Source of the DNA: Glomus cerebriforme
Taxonomy: Eukaryota > Glomeromycota > Glomeromycetes > Glomerales > Glomeraceae
Assembly: GCA_003550305.1 (NCBI GenBank)
Contig: QKYT01000258.1
Coordinates: forward strand, 21,249 to 49,887
Length of the DNA: 28,639 nt
Direction of reading: 5' to 3'
Within the stretch, counting starts at the first letter, position 1; the number at the start of each line of letters is the position of its first letter. The position numbers and the translations under genes are program-made. This document shows positions 1 through 8,890 of the stretch, one piece after another. The notes beneath the pieces were generated by a model. That model saw nothing but the letters and a program-made list of their open reading frames with translations, had not been told where the DNA came from and ran no database searches.

Positions 1-813
1 AATGAAGTTCAGGTTTGGGAACATGTACTTAAATGGGGTATTGCTCAAAATCCTGAACTTACTTCAGTTCCTTCAAGTTATTCAAATGATGATTTTAATG
101 CTTTAAAGAATACTTTACAACAATGTATTCCTTTTATTAAATTTAATAATTTCACTTCCAAAGAATTTTTGAATAAAGTATATCCATATAAGAAGATTTT
201 ACCCGAAGAACTATATGAAAAGTTAATTCAATATTTTTTGGATCAGGATTATAATTCAAGCATTGATTCAAAAATTATTACAATTCAACATGCTGAATTA
301 ATCTTAAAATGGATTGATAGATTAGATATTACAGATAATATTAAAAATTCATATGATTTCAAATTAATTCTTCGTGGATCTCGTGATGGATTTACGCCTA
401 AAAAATTCCATGAAATTTGTGATAATCAATCTCACACTATATCAATTATTAAAGTGAGAGACAGTAATGAAATTCTTGGAGGATATAATCCAATCACATG
501 GAAATCTGAAAATGTATTAAGTAATTATTATAATACTACTAAAGATAGTTTTATATTCTCTTTTAAGGATAAAGAAAATATAAGAAATTATATTTTAAGT
601 CGAGTAGAGGATGAAATTTATTCCACATATTTTGATTGTGATTTTGGTCCATCATTTGGTATTCGTGACCTTACAATCTTTGGAGGCGCTGGAAATTTTT
701 ATAATAATAAATCTAGTTGTTGCATAAAAGATTCTTACGAAAAACAGATCAGAGAAACCGAGGATGAATTTTCTGTAGAAGAATATGAAGTATTTAAGAT
801 CATAAAGGAATAA
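1..813 (+). CDS. BACK-TLDc domain protein, 3' part of gene (5' end off the window)
   Basis: The reading frame is open from base 1 to the TAA at 811-813 and gives 270 residues. An internal TTG at 169 is not a real start, because the frame continues upstream of it without a stop. Residues about 1-95 resemble the BACK-type helical linker that follows BTB domains (VWEHVLKWGIAQNP near the start, then LPEELYEKLIQYFLD). Residues about 115-268 are a TLDc domain: FKLILRGSRDGFTPKKFHE, then SIIKVRDSNEILGGYNPITW, FIFSFKD, and the closing FGIRDLTIFGGAGN. In the full family an N-terminal BTB domain is expected; it must lie left of the window. BTB proteins usually act as cullin-3 adaptors, and TLDc domains are linked to oxidative stress and V-ATPase regulation, but the role here is inferred only. 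No intron is visible in this part. A decayed relative lies at 8641-8890. Confidence 0.88.
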   Translation, partial: NEVQVWEHVLKWGIAQNPELTSVPSSYSNDDFNALKNTLQQCIPFIKFNNFTSKEFLNKVYPYKKILPEELYEKLIQYFLDQDYNSSIDSKIITIQHAELILKWIDRLDITDNIKNSYDFKLILRGSRDGFTPKKFHEICDNQSHTISIIKVRDSNEILGGYNPITWKSENVLSNYYNTTKDSFIFSFKDKENIRNYILSRVEDEIYSTYFDCDFGPSFGIRDLTIFGGAGNFYNNKSSCCIKDSYEKQIRETEDEFSVEEYEVFKIIKE

Positions 814-1935
814 TGTTTAATATTGAATCGAAAATGTCTTATTTTTACTGGCGTTTAATTTATTTATTATTTCAGATTTGTGATGATATTTTATGTATAC
901 ACTATACAGTATTTAAAAATATTATATAATTTGTTTTTTTTTTAAAAAAAAAGACCAAGAATTTTTAGTATAAAAATTTTTTTACGTATTAAAAAAGGTT
1001 GAATGTTTGACAAATAATGTAGGTAAAAAAGTTTTAATTTTTGTAATATAGATGATGAAATAGTTGATAATTTTAATAATTATTGATTTTTTTCTTTTGG
1101 ATACTCCGTAATTCATCACGTAAGTATTCCCATGTTACATCATATCTAGAATTTAGTATCTAAAATATTAAGTAAAAATTAATACTAAGTTTGTATCGAT
1201 TGCTATTTATCTTTTCCTCTCACAAGCATGAGGAGAAATATGGATTGATTGCTATATTTCGAAATTGGCCTATGCTTTAATTTCAAGTTTGAGTTCTTTG
1301 ATTTGGTGCATCCTCAATTCAACAAGAATAATCAACAAGAATTTATAACAAAATGAAATATTAGAATTAATACTGTATTTTTATTTTATTAAAATATCAC
1401 AATTACTGATTGAATTCAAGTTAAATATAAATAAATCAACAAACTTTTTCATAATGTATGATAACAGAAAAATTATTGGCATAGAGAAAGAATGCCAAAA
1501 AGTTCATGAAATATTGATCAACTTTATTTGGAGATGGTTTAGTTTTTCTGAATGAAAAAAAATATTTTTTTTAATATATAACAATATTTTGACTAATGAA
1601 TAATTTCTGGTCATTCTCTGTAAATTAATTAATTATTTTACATTCTGCATTACAATCAATTTATATGGCAGCCTTTACTAATTTATGACATCAAATGTTA
1701 CTCATTATTTATATAATTGGATACTTTATCGTTATTTATACTCAATCTTTATATATTCTGGTAAGAAATAACCTATTTTCGAATTTGTAAGGGAACTAGT
1801 TCCTTTGATCTCATAATTTGCATAATGGGTATCCTTTACCTATAACCTCGTCTAACGATGTAAATTGATGGCTAAAAAATAGTTTTATGTTTCAAGATTT
1901 TGTGATATTATAATATATGAGTAAAGACATCACAC
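814..1935. other. AT-rich intergenic region downstream of the TLDc gene
   Basis: No frame of useful length or coding character is visible. The first part is presumably the 3' UTR of the TLDc gene, with T- and A-runs near 930-960. A perfect 12-bp palindrome GGAACTAGTTCC lies at 1792-1803. Nothing else could be supported. Confidence 0.5.
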
Positions 1936-2000
1936 GGATTCTGGCTCATTTTAAGAATAAACAATAGTGTCATTAATGAAATATAGAAATTTTTTCATTT
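1936..2000 (-). repeat. Degenerate dispersed repeat, copy 1
   Basis: This stretch shares GGATTYTGRCTCATTYT and, about 30 bases later, TCATTAAYGAA followed by TAGAAATTTTTTCA with 2918-2985. Related cores lie in the opposite orientation at 17228 and 24555. It looks like an old short interspersed element with no coding capacity. The copies differ by many substitutions and small gaps. Strand is assigned relative to the copies at 17228 and 24555. Confidence 0.4.
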
Positions 2001-2208
2001 TGTGTGACGACAACGTAAAAGTAAATCCTGTCATCAACGAACTATTAATAAATAATTATTGGATTGAAAATTTTTTGATTTTATGACATGTTGTGACACA
2101 ATATTATAACCAATATACTAACTTCTAAACATGATGCGTCATTTTTACATTTTTGGACTAATCCATACTTAAGATTTTTTGTAATAATAAAAATTTATAG
2201 TCTTGAAT

Positions 2209-2273
2209 CGGCCGGAACTATGGATAATTCTGCCTACACTATGGTTAGTTCAGATATCCGTAATCGGATATCT
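2209..2273 (+). repeat. GGCCGGA block with a perfect 9-bp hairpin
   Basis: A GGCCGGAACTATGG block at about 2209 resembles the internal sequence of the MITEs at 4141 and 8284 (GGCCGGAATTATGG). It is followed at 2252-2273 by AGATATCCG, a TAAT loop, and CGGATATCT, a perfect inverted repeat. I read it as a MITE fragment; no terminal repeats or target duplication could be found. Confidence 0.35.
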
Positions 2274-4057
2274 TTTTCACGATAAAACTGTAAGAAAAGG
2301 ATAACGTAATAAATGAGAGCAATATTGCAATATTTTATAATGAATTGAAAGACAAAGGTGCAGATTCGAATAATAAATCTTTGTATTTTATTCCATTTAT
2401 AGAAAAGCTTCGTTTTAATTTAGATGGTCTTTTCTTGTTACTCTATGTATATTAACAAATCTGAATATAATTTCTTTTAATTAATTCAGCTTATTTTCCA
2501 AACTATGTATAATCTTTAGTTATATTATGTATCAAATCACATCTTAAGAATTAAGATCTTGAGTAATTATGAAGTATGATCTTGTTTCAATCTCGAAGAG
2601 AATTCATAAAATAACAGTTAAATTAATAAACCTCCTTTATAATATTAATTGTTAAGAAATCTACTACCAATTAAAAAATTTTATGAGCATTAATCTAAAT
2701 CTATACTTTATACATTCTGGGAGAAGGTTTTCATATTTACTATTGTTTCGTCCTCTTTCATGCATCTTGTTAGAAAATGTCTTCTCTTTTCAATACTTTT
2801 TCGATAATTACGTTTCATTAACAATGGTGTGAATGTAGACAAACATTTAACAAATTTTGAAAACGAAACACATTACATATTCAATAGTATTGATCATGCG
2901 TAAACTACTAATTAGTTGGATTTTGACTCATTCTGAACACTAGGAGAAAAAATCATGAGTCATTAACGAACTTAGAAATTTTTTCAATAATAAATCATTG
3001 ATTATTGTCTTTGTTTGAAAATAATATTGATCAAGTTATAATTTTTTCGAGATTTATCATATGACATTAGCATAATTATATGACATTTGCCTATGAATTA
3101 TATGAAAAAAATAATGTCATTTATAGATTTTCTGTATACTATAGTCAACCTGTGTAATCTATATTTAAAACTTGACGCGCATAAAATATGGAATTAATTA
3201 TTTATCAACAGCGATTCAATTGAATTGATATTATATATTATTATTTTGAAATTTCTCATCCAACAAAAAAAATTGAACAATTGCATAATTTGCAGCACAG
3301 TAGCAAAAATACAATTGGGTTTGACTCGCTTGATAATTTATCATTAAAAACGTGGTAAACATGAGTGAGACTTCCAAATTATTTATTTTATTTATTGCAT
3401 CTGTTTCAAAGTTGTTATATATTTGTTTTAGATCTTCTAATAATTATCTCTTTAGTCTCCAATATTTAATAATGAAGAAATTGTGGCCATAAAAATAGGA
3501 AAGTTGGCCTTGTTTTGCAAAAGAAAGAGCTCAGAGATAAAATATGATTCATAATTTTTTGATCTTGATAAATAGCTGTATTTGATTTTAATAAACGAAT
3601 TATTTATTTTTAACATAATGAAGTTGCCAAATTTATTACATTTTCACACATACTTTATAAGGGTATTAAAGACTCATTATGCACAAAATACTTGTTTATT
3701 TGAAAATAATTAAATAATTTTTTTATTATTCAGAAATCCAGAAATCTAAAATCTAACATGATTTATCTCAAAATCCAGCTAGATTAACCATTAGCTATGC
3801 CAAAGAATATTGCAAGAGATGGATTTCTATATTCTATGCGTTTTTTGTGAAATCCTGGTTGTCACGACTTACATAGTTGATTTTTTAATGCCGGCTGGAT
3901 GTTTATAATGCAGGTCATAAAGTTGTGGAATTACAAGTTGTTAAAAACAGTCAGATGTTTTATAAGTGATAAAGTATTTGATCAGGACCCCGAAATATGC
4001 ATACAGAGGTCAGGTCCAGCCAAAAAAATTTTACTATTAGCTGTACGCATTTTTTCA
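2274..4057. other. AT-rich intergenic DNA without recognisable genes
   Basis: About 1.8 kb with dense stops in all frames and no coding-like composition. It contains the dispersed repeat at 2918-2985. A more mixed-composition patch near 3830-4050 (for example GCCGGCTGGATG near 3892) may be transposon debris, but no ends could be matched. Confidence 0.45.
2918..2985 (-). repeat. Degenerate dispersed repeat, copy 2
   Basis: GGATTTTGACTCATTCTGAA followed by CACTAGGAGAAAA is the reverse complement, with few changes, of 24555-24587 (TTTTCTCCTAGTATTCAAAA, then TGAGTCAAAATTC) and is related to 17228-17266. The continuation (TCATTAACGAAC, then TAGAAATTTTTTCA) matches copy 1 at 1936-2000. It is non-coding. 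Confidence 0.5.
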
Positions 4058-4132
4058 GGGCCGGAATTACGGTAATGTCAGTCAGTTACTAAACTAAGTA
4101 ATAAATTTCTGGCTGACATTATTGGAAATTAT
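4058..4132. repeat. Imperfect hairpin with 12-bp arms, adjacent to a MITE
   Basis: AATGTCAGTCAG at 4074-4085 pairs with CTGGCTGACATT at 4109-4120, with one mismatch and a 23-base loop. Weaker complementarity continues outward to GGCCGGAATTACGG on the left and TTGGAAATTATCC on the right. The left arm carries the same GGCCGGAATTA motif as the neighbouring MITE, so this may be a remnant of a related element that sat next to the insertion site. Confidence 0.4.
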
Positions 4133-4378
4133 CCAAAAAAGGGGTACGTCTAAAGCGGAGCAGAATCACGTGATCTTCGTAAAAATTTTGGCCGGAATTA
4201 TGGCATTAAGAAATTATTATGTGACAAATAACAAGTGATAAATAAGATTTCACCTATCGAAAAAATTCTAAGTCCCTAGAATACTTAGGAAAAATGTAAA
4301 ATGAAGATTTGACGCAGGGGTGACAGATATGCACTATGATCACGTGATTCTGCTCCGCTTTAGACGTCCCCCAAAAAA
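4133..4378 (+). mobile_element. Intact non-autonomous inverted-repeat element (MITE, 230 bp) with target duplication
   Basis: The element spans 4141-4370. Its ends are near-perfect terminal inverted repeats of about 34 bp: the left begins GGGGTACGTCTAAAGCGGAG and the reverse complement of the right begins GGGACGTCTAAAGCGGAGC. The arms differ by a one-base indel and end inside at CACGTGATC. The flanks are CCAAAAAA at 4133-4140 and 4371-4378, a candidate 8-bp target duplication (10 bp, CCAAAAAAGG, if the first GG belongs to the target). There is no coding capacity. The internal sequence GGCCGGAATTATGGCATTAA recurs in the MITE at 7218-8473 although the outer ends differ. Target length suggests mobilisation by a hAT- or Mutator-type transposase; this is inference. 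Confidence 0.82.
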
Positions 4379-5611
4379 GGAAAGATTTACATGATTTTTT
4401 TGTTTGGGTCCTATTTGATCCAACAAATGTTTATGTCATATCAACTACTCTAAATGCTTGATTACAATGATTTCAATAGACATTATAACATGTCTATGTA
4501 CATATGTATTTTCTTATTCTTTTGCATTTTTTTTTATTTTTTTCCTATAAAATTTATTTATTTTCATGATTATTATTCAAATTATAGTTTATTTTACTTG
4601 CAATTATCATAAATAAATTTTAATTTTAGTATTGCTATTAAGTAGAAACTTTTTGGACACTTATTCTTAATCTTGAAGGCTTACATGATGATTGCTATAA
4701 ATAGGGTTAGATTATATTACTTTAGGTAAAATCAAAATTTCGATATTAAAAGGAAATACCATTTTTAAGGACATTCACTCGTCACAATATAATGATATCA
4801 ATCAGGGCTCAGGGCGTCAGTGAAATTTTGTGCAGAAATTTTCTAAAGTAATTTTTCAATGAGAATTTAAAACTTTTAACAAACAAAATCTGTTTATAAA
4901 GTTTACATGCTTTTGCCACTGCCTTAAATAAGGGCATATATTTCAAAATGATTCTAAATATTTATAAATATACAGTATATATATATATATTGTTTTCATT
5001 CTTGAAACAAATACAAAGTGTGTCAATAAATACAAACTTTCTATATTTAAATAACCATTAAAATTCAGATAACTAATAACAAAGGTTTAGATATATACTA
5101 GCCGTAACCTGTTGCTTCGCACCGGAATCAATGAGCTTAAACTAATATAGTAAATTGTGCATATAAAAATATACCAGAAATAAGCTGTGATATAAACAAA
5201 AAAAATTCTGATTTTATATTCAGGTAAATTAGATCCTACATGTATCAAATGGGCGGTAAGTTTTTTATTTATAGCTAATATTGATACATTATAATATATT
5301 GTTTATATTGTTAAAGACTGGCTATATTAAAATGATATAAATTATATTCACAATTTATGTTGTTAAATACTTCTATAAACAATATTTTTTGTCTGACAGT
5401 CCTGATGTATAAGAACTTTAATATGGTTATATAAAGTAAATTCTTGACAAAGCAACATATTTTTGTAATCAAAATTCTTGAAAAAAAAAATTAAAATTTT
5501 GTACAATTATTATTGTACAACTTCCGTAACATTTGTGATAAAAAGTTCCGTTCATTTTTTTTTATTATTTTTTTTTTTTTCTTTTCAAAGTTAATAAAAA
5601 AAAATTTCATC
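4379..5611. other. AT-rich intergenic region, putative upstream region of a dead kinase gene
   Basis: No genes are visible. There is an AT microsatellite at about 4972-4990 and a GC-richer island at 5092-5138 (CTAGCCGTAACCTGTTGCTT, then CGCACCGG) that stands out from its surroundings and looks like the end of a dispersed element. Long T-runs lie at 5554-5585, just before the pseudogene start. Confidence 0.4.
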
Positions 5612-6660
5612 ATGACTACCATTCGAAAAGAATTAGTTTGGGTTGCAATTAATAAAGCATATGGATTAATAGATTATAATATTCAAAATAACATAGATAA
5701 ACAATATAAATTTTTACAACGAAAAATTCTTGCTGATAAATCCCTTATAAAGATGCCATGGAAAATCTGAAACAATAAAAGAATTGTATACAACTTTTGT
5801 CTATTATAAAGTTCTTAATAATGAAGAAACAAAAAGAATTTATTAAGATTGTCTAAATGAATGTTTGCAACATTATGCTGTGAATATCGTATTCGAAATT
5901 ATTTAAAAATTTCAAACTGGACATTGGGAAATAATGAAGTTGATAATTTAATACAAAAATGTCAAATGGAAACTTTCGGTCCAGATAAATAGTAGAATGG
6001 ATAAAAAATAATAATTTACAATATTTAACTAAAGGCGAATGCTCTGAAATTTATACAGCAGATTAGATTGATGGAGGTTATGATGAATGGGATAATAAAG
6101 GAAAAAAATTAAAAAGAATTGGGCGTTAAAGTGTAATACTCAAGAAATTAGAAATGTTGAAAGTGTTAATAGAAGTTGGTTCGAGGAGGTAAATAATTAA
6201 AAGGTACTTGAAATTTTATTTAAAAAATGATTTAATAATAATCTTAGTTTTATAGAGTAAATCTCATTTAACTATAAGTAACAAATATGGACAAATAGTG
6301 CAATGTTATGGGATAACAAAAGATCCATCTGATAGAGATTACATGCTTGTAATAAATAACTGATAATAAAGAAATGGAAATAAATCAATTAGAAAAAGGT
6401 TTTCCGTTATTCTGTATTTTAATTTATTCATGTTGATGTTTTGATTGGAGAACATTCTGTTACAAATTTTATGATTAATACAGTATATACTTTATATATT
6501 GCGTCAATAATGATAGATCTTGAAAGTATAATTTTCACTTTAAAGGGAATATTGTATCATATTTTTACGCATACAATAAGCATGCTGAAATTGGTTTTAG
6601 AATTTTATTATATTGTTAGTTTTTTAAAAAAAAGGAAATATTCACTAGAAAATAGAAAAT
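5612..6660 (+). pseudogene. Decayed protein kinase of the CxxC-ribbon/kinase expansion
   Basis: The first 53 codons from ATG 5612 read cleanly (MTTIRKELVWVAINKAYGLI near the start) and stop at 5768-5770. After that, homology to the intact kinase at 13767 continues through frameshifts and in-frame stops: NYLKISNWTLGNNEVDNLIQ (about 5902-5961), a Gly-loop relic LTKGECSEIYTA (about 6028-6063), VILKKL with the presumed catalytic lysine (about 6134), and SWFEE. A family-type intron is retained at 6189-6255 (GTAAAT...ATAG). The next exon reads GQIVQCYGITKDPSD, equivalent to IIRLYGITQDPD of the intact gene. Beyond 6363 only a degenerate catalytic-loop-like HFKGNI remnant (about 6537-6554) can be suspected. 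Because the intron is present, this is a decayed gene copy and not a processed pseudogene. The exact 3' end is uncertain. Confidence 0.8.
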
Positions 6661-6937
6661 ATTTTTTAATCAAAAATTTGCAATTATCTTTATAAGTCCT
6701 GGTTTTATAAAAAAAAAATCGTGTAAATGTAACATAAATCTGACATAGGATATCCCAAATCAAAATCCGAAGTTTAACCACGTCCCAGTCCAATTTAAGA
6801 TGTTTAACATTTCAATCTATCAAAGATTTTTCAAATAGACTTGATAAGAATTCCCACATGAGACTAAACTCGAAAAGGTCTAATGTGATTTAAATTAATT
6901 GTTATTTTAAAAAATAAAAATAATGTAACTTTATTAT
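6661..6937. other. Intergenic segment, no gene supported
   Basis: Short frames on both strands here are AT-rich and lack family features. A somewhat more mixed-composition patch at about 6735-6800 (TCTGACATAGGATATCCCAA) may be a dispersed repeat, but no second copy is present in the window. Confidence 0.35.
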
Positions 6938-7196
6938 TTATAGGACATGTGCCAAGAGCTGAGACTTGAGCGATTCCTTGATGATCACCCACCGAAGAAA
7001 TAAAGTTAGTATATTAATAATATTAATAATATTTAAAGAAAAAAAGATAAAATAAAAATGGGAATAAAAAAAGAAACTAACTTACCACTTTTAATATTCC
7101 TAGAAAAAATCTGCCAAAGCTGGGCACAAAAGTTAAAATGGAAGTAATTTGTGAGAGTATCTCGATAATGAACACAAAATAAGTATGTATGATCAT
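6938..7196 (-). CDS. Possible small two-exon gene (49 aa), hypothetical
   Basis: On the minus strand an ATG at 7194-7196 opens 37 clean codons down to 7086, with a hydrophobic run (SILTFVPSFGRFFLGILK). They are followed at 7085 by a good donor GTAAGT. A perfect TACTAAC branch-point sequence (plus strand GTTAGTA at 7006-7012) precedes an acceptor CAAG before exon 2 at 6938-6976, which ends in TAA. The phase is maintained (intron 6977-7085, 109 bp). The same DNA could instead be an exon on the plus strand (acceptor TTATAG at about 6943). No family was recognised. The upstream MITE insertion at 7218 would sit in its promoter. This may be a chance arrangement. Confidence 0.25.
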
Positions 7197-7252
7197 GTGA
7201 TTGTCCTTGTTTTCATATTTACCCCAGTATCGCCACAAAAAATTTCCACTTC

Positions 7253-7890
7253 ACACGTTAAATATCAACATGTCCGTTATAAAGATGAAGACAAATTTCC
7301 ACTCCCCAGTTATTGGAATAAATCACGTGGTCCCGCCTTTATTAAAGAATCCGATCTTGTCGAAATTGACATGTCGGATGTATATCCTTGCCCTCCTCCA
7401 CCTATTCATAACACCACTCAGATTAGTAATATGCCAATAGTTAGACCTGCTACCCCTTTACATGATCCAATTTCAGATATTAAATCTCTTATAAAAGCTG
7501 AGCTCATCAGCTATTCCACCAATTTTTGTCGTCCCCATGATTTTATCTATACACCTTTAGATTTAGAACGCATTGACCTTTATTCTAACTTTCAAGATGA
7601 ATTTCACGCTATACAAACAGGTAACCCTATCAACACATTATCGTCAATGATTACTGACGAGCGTAGAAGTACCCTCGCCGAAATGGCAACCCGAGTGTTA
7701 TCATACAAAGCCAGACGTAAGGCGTTCAACAAGAAAAACAAATGTCTTAAATTAGATATGTTCCCACATGCACAATTTTGTAATATTATTATTTTCCGGG
7801 CTGGTTCTCTGAAAAGATCTTGGAATCCTGAACCTAGCCCTACATTCTCGAACAAGCATCTACGTACCCTAGAAACTATTTAGTCTAGTT

Positions 7891-7944
<54 letters not shown>

Positions 7945-8256
7945 TACTTTTATAACAATTAAAATAGGGTGGAACATTCCTCACCTTACAGCGTTTACGT
8001 GAGGCGGTAAATATTAATGTTTATTGAAAGAATAACGCGGTTCGATCATAACTACCNTTTCCCTGATCCCTCGACAGTAGCTAATGCTACCTCGGTCCCT
8101 TTGNCAGCCAGCAGTCAGGATCTGCGCTTATAGCTAAGCTCTAGACGTAGTAATAGAGTAGTAGTTATCTTATAGTATAGTTCATTTTTATGTTGTGTAC
8201 TTGATTTCTCTTTCCTATTATTTTGCTGTACTACATTAAAAATAAAAATAAAAATA
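7253..8256 (+). mobile_element. 5'-truncated non-LTR retrotransposon-like insertion
   Basis: This roughly 1-kb segment lies inside the MITE and is flanked by a 16-bp direct repeat AAAAAATTTCCACTTC (7237-7252 and 8257-8272). It ends in ACATTAAAAATAAAAATAAA, a TAAAAA-type tail. Both features fit target-primed insertion of a LINE-like element with its 3' end on the right. It holds an open frame (next entry), a T-tract of about 50 bases at 7889-7938, and a 3' region of much higher GC than the host DNA (8050-8150). The bases at 8057 and 8104 are ambiguous. No reverse transcriptase motif is present, so the class rests on the tail, target duplication and truncation. A non-autonomous element cannot be excluded. 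Confidence 0.65.
7255..7883 (+). CDS. C-terminal ORF remnant inside the retrotransposon-like insert
   Basis: The frame is open from an ATG at 7185 outside the element, but residues before about 24 come from host and MITE sequence, so that start is fortuitous. The element-encoded part is about 209 codons. It has balanced composition unlike AT-rich host frames: a proline-rich stretch (PCPPPPIH), an RRSTLAEMATRVLSYKARRK segment, and a basic tail (AGSLKRSWNPEPSPTF). The stop TAG at 7881-7883 is closely followed by a long T-tract. I do not recognise a domain: no DDE, RT, endonuclease or zinc-knuckle motif is visible. Its position just before the 3' UTR suggests the C-terminal end of a LINE ORF cut by 5' truncation. 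The reverse-strand frame at 7604-7855 is a shadow. Confidence 0.45.
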
Positions 8257-8473
8257 AAAAAATTTCCACTTCCACGTGATTTCGGCCGGAATTATGGCAT
8301 TAAGAAATTAACCATGTGACAAATAACTATGACAAATAGGATTTTCCACACCGAAAAAAATTTAAGTTCCTGGAATACATAGTAAAAATGGAAAACAGGG
8401 AGGTGTGACACCGGTGACAAAATTTTTAAAGGTCACGTGGGGGTGGAAAATTTTGTGGCGATACTGGGGAAGA

Positions 8474-8640
8474 TTGTTTTCATAATTAAATTTCCAAAAG
8501 AAACGTTTATTAAAAAATTTTTTCTTTTTAATTAAAAATTACTACGCAAATTTTAGTTGTAGAATAGTTGATATTGAACAATATCTTTTTATTATCGTGT
8601 ATCCCTTATATTAAAATTTTTTTAATTTAACTCTAAAGAG
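8474..8640. other. Short AT-rich spacer
   Basis: This spacer lies between the MITE target duplication and the TLDc-family relic. No signals were found. Confidence 0.4.
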
Positions 8641-8890
8641 TATTTGAAAAAAGTAATAAAGTATATCCCTATATTATAAAAAAATTGTATCAAAGAATTA
8701 CATGAAGATTTAGTTATTTTTTGGATCATGATTATAAGACAAAATAGATAAAATCACTAAAAATTAGTTCGAAAATTATTATATTAAAATAGGCTGAATT
8801 GATATCAAAATGGACAGATTTATTAGAAATTACTAGCAAGATACACGATTAATTCTTTGTGGATCTTCTTGGAGGGTATAATCAGGTGAT
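8641..8890 (+). pseudogene. Relic of a BACK/TLDc gene (same family as 1-813)
   Basis: At nucleotide level this follows the left-edge gene: AAAGTATATCCCTATATTAT corresponds to AAAGTATATCCATATAAGAA at about 175, then ATTTTTTGGATCATGATTAT (Y-F-L-D-H-D-Y), GCTGAATTGATATCAAAATG (A-E-L-I-S-K-W), TTCTTTGTGGATC (equivalent to LRGS), and TTGGAGGGTATAATCA (LGGYN). Between the last two blocks about 100 bases present in the intact gene are missing, and several stops and small indels interrupt the frame. Nothing recognisable follows. It is a fragment of BACK plus early TLDc sequence with no coding potential. Confidence 0.72.

Larger units (their letters stand above)
7218..8473 (+). mobile_element. MITE (about 228 bp plus short outer ends) split by a retrotransposon-like insertion
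   Basis: The left terminal repeat at 7222 (CCCCAGTATCGCCACAAAAA, then ATTTCCACTTC) is matched in inverted orientation by the right end finishing at 8469 (GTGGCGATACTGGGG). With the insert at 7253-8256 removed, the arms are nearly identical for about 36 bp and reach CACGTGA. The flanks carry TTGTTTTCATA at 7207-7217 and 8474-8484, an 11-bp candidate target duplication; this makes the element 7218-8473 and its terminal bases TTTACCCC / TCTTCCCC. The interior GGCCGGAATTATGGCATTAA is shared with the MITE at 4141. An 11-bp duplication suggests a Mutator-like source. Confidence 0.75.

Noticed and set aside
5513..5611. N-terminal extension of the kinase pseudogene frame (a poly-Phe/Ile stretch)
   Set aside because: It is a T-run upstream region; homology to the family begins at the ATG at 5612.
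6441..6793. Frames of 84 (plus) and 61 (minus) codons
   Set aside because: They lie over the decayed 3' end of the kinase pseudogene and its flank, are AT-rich and hydrophobic by composition, and have no motifs.
7201..7855. Plus-strand 79-codon and minus-strand 83-codon frames
   Set aside because: They are shadows of the longer frame in the retrotransposon-like insert.
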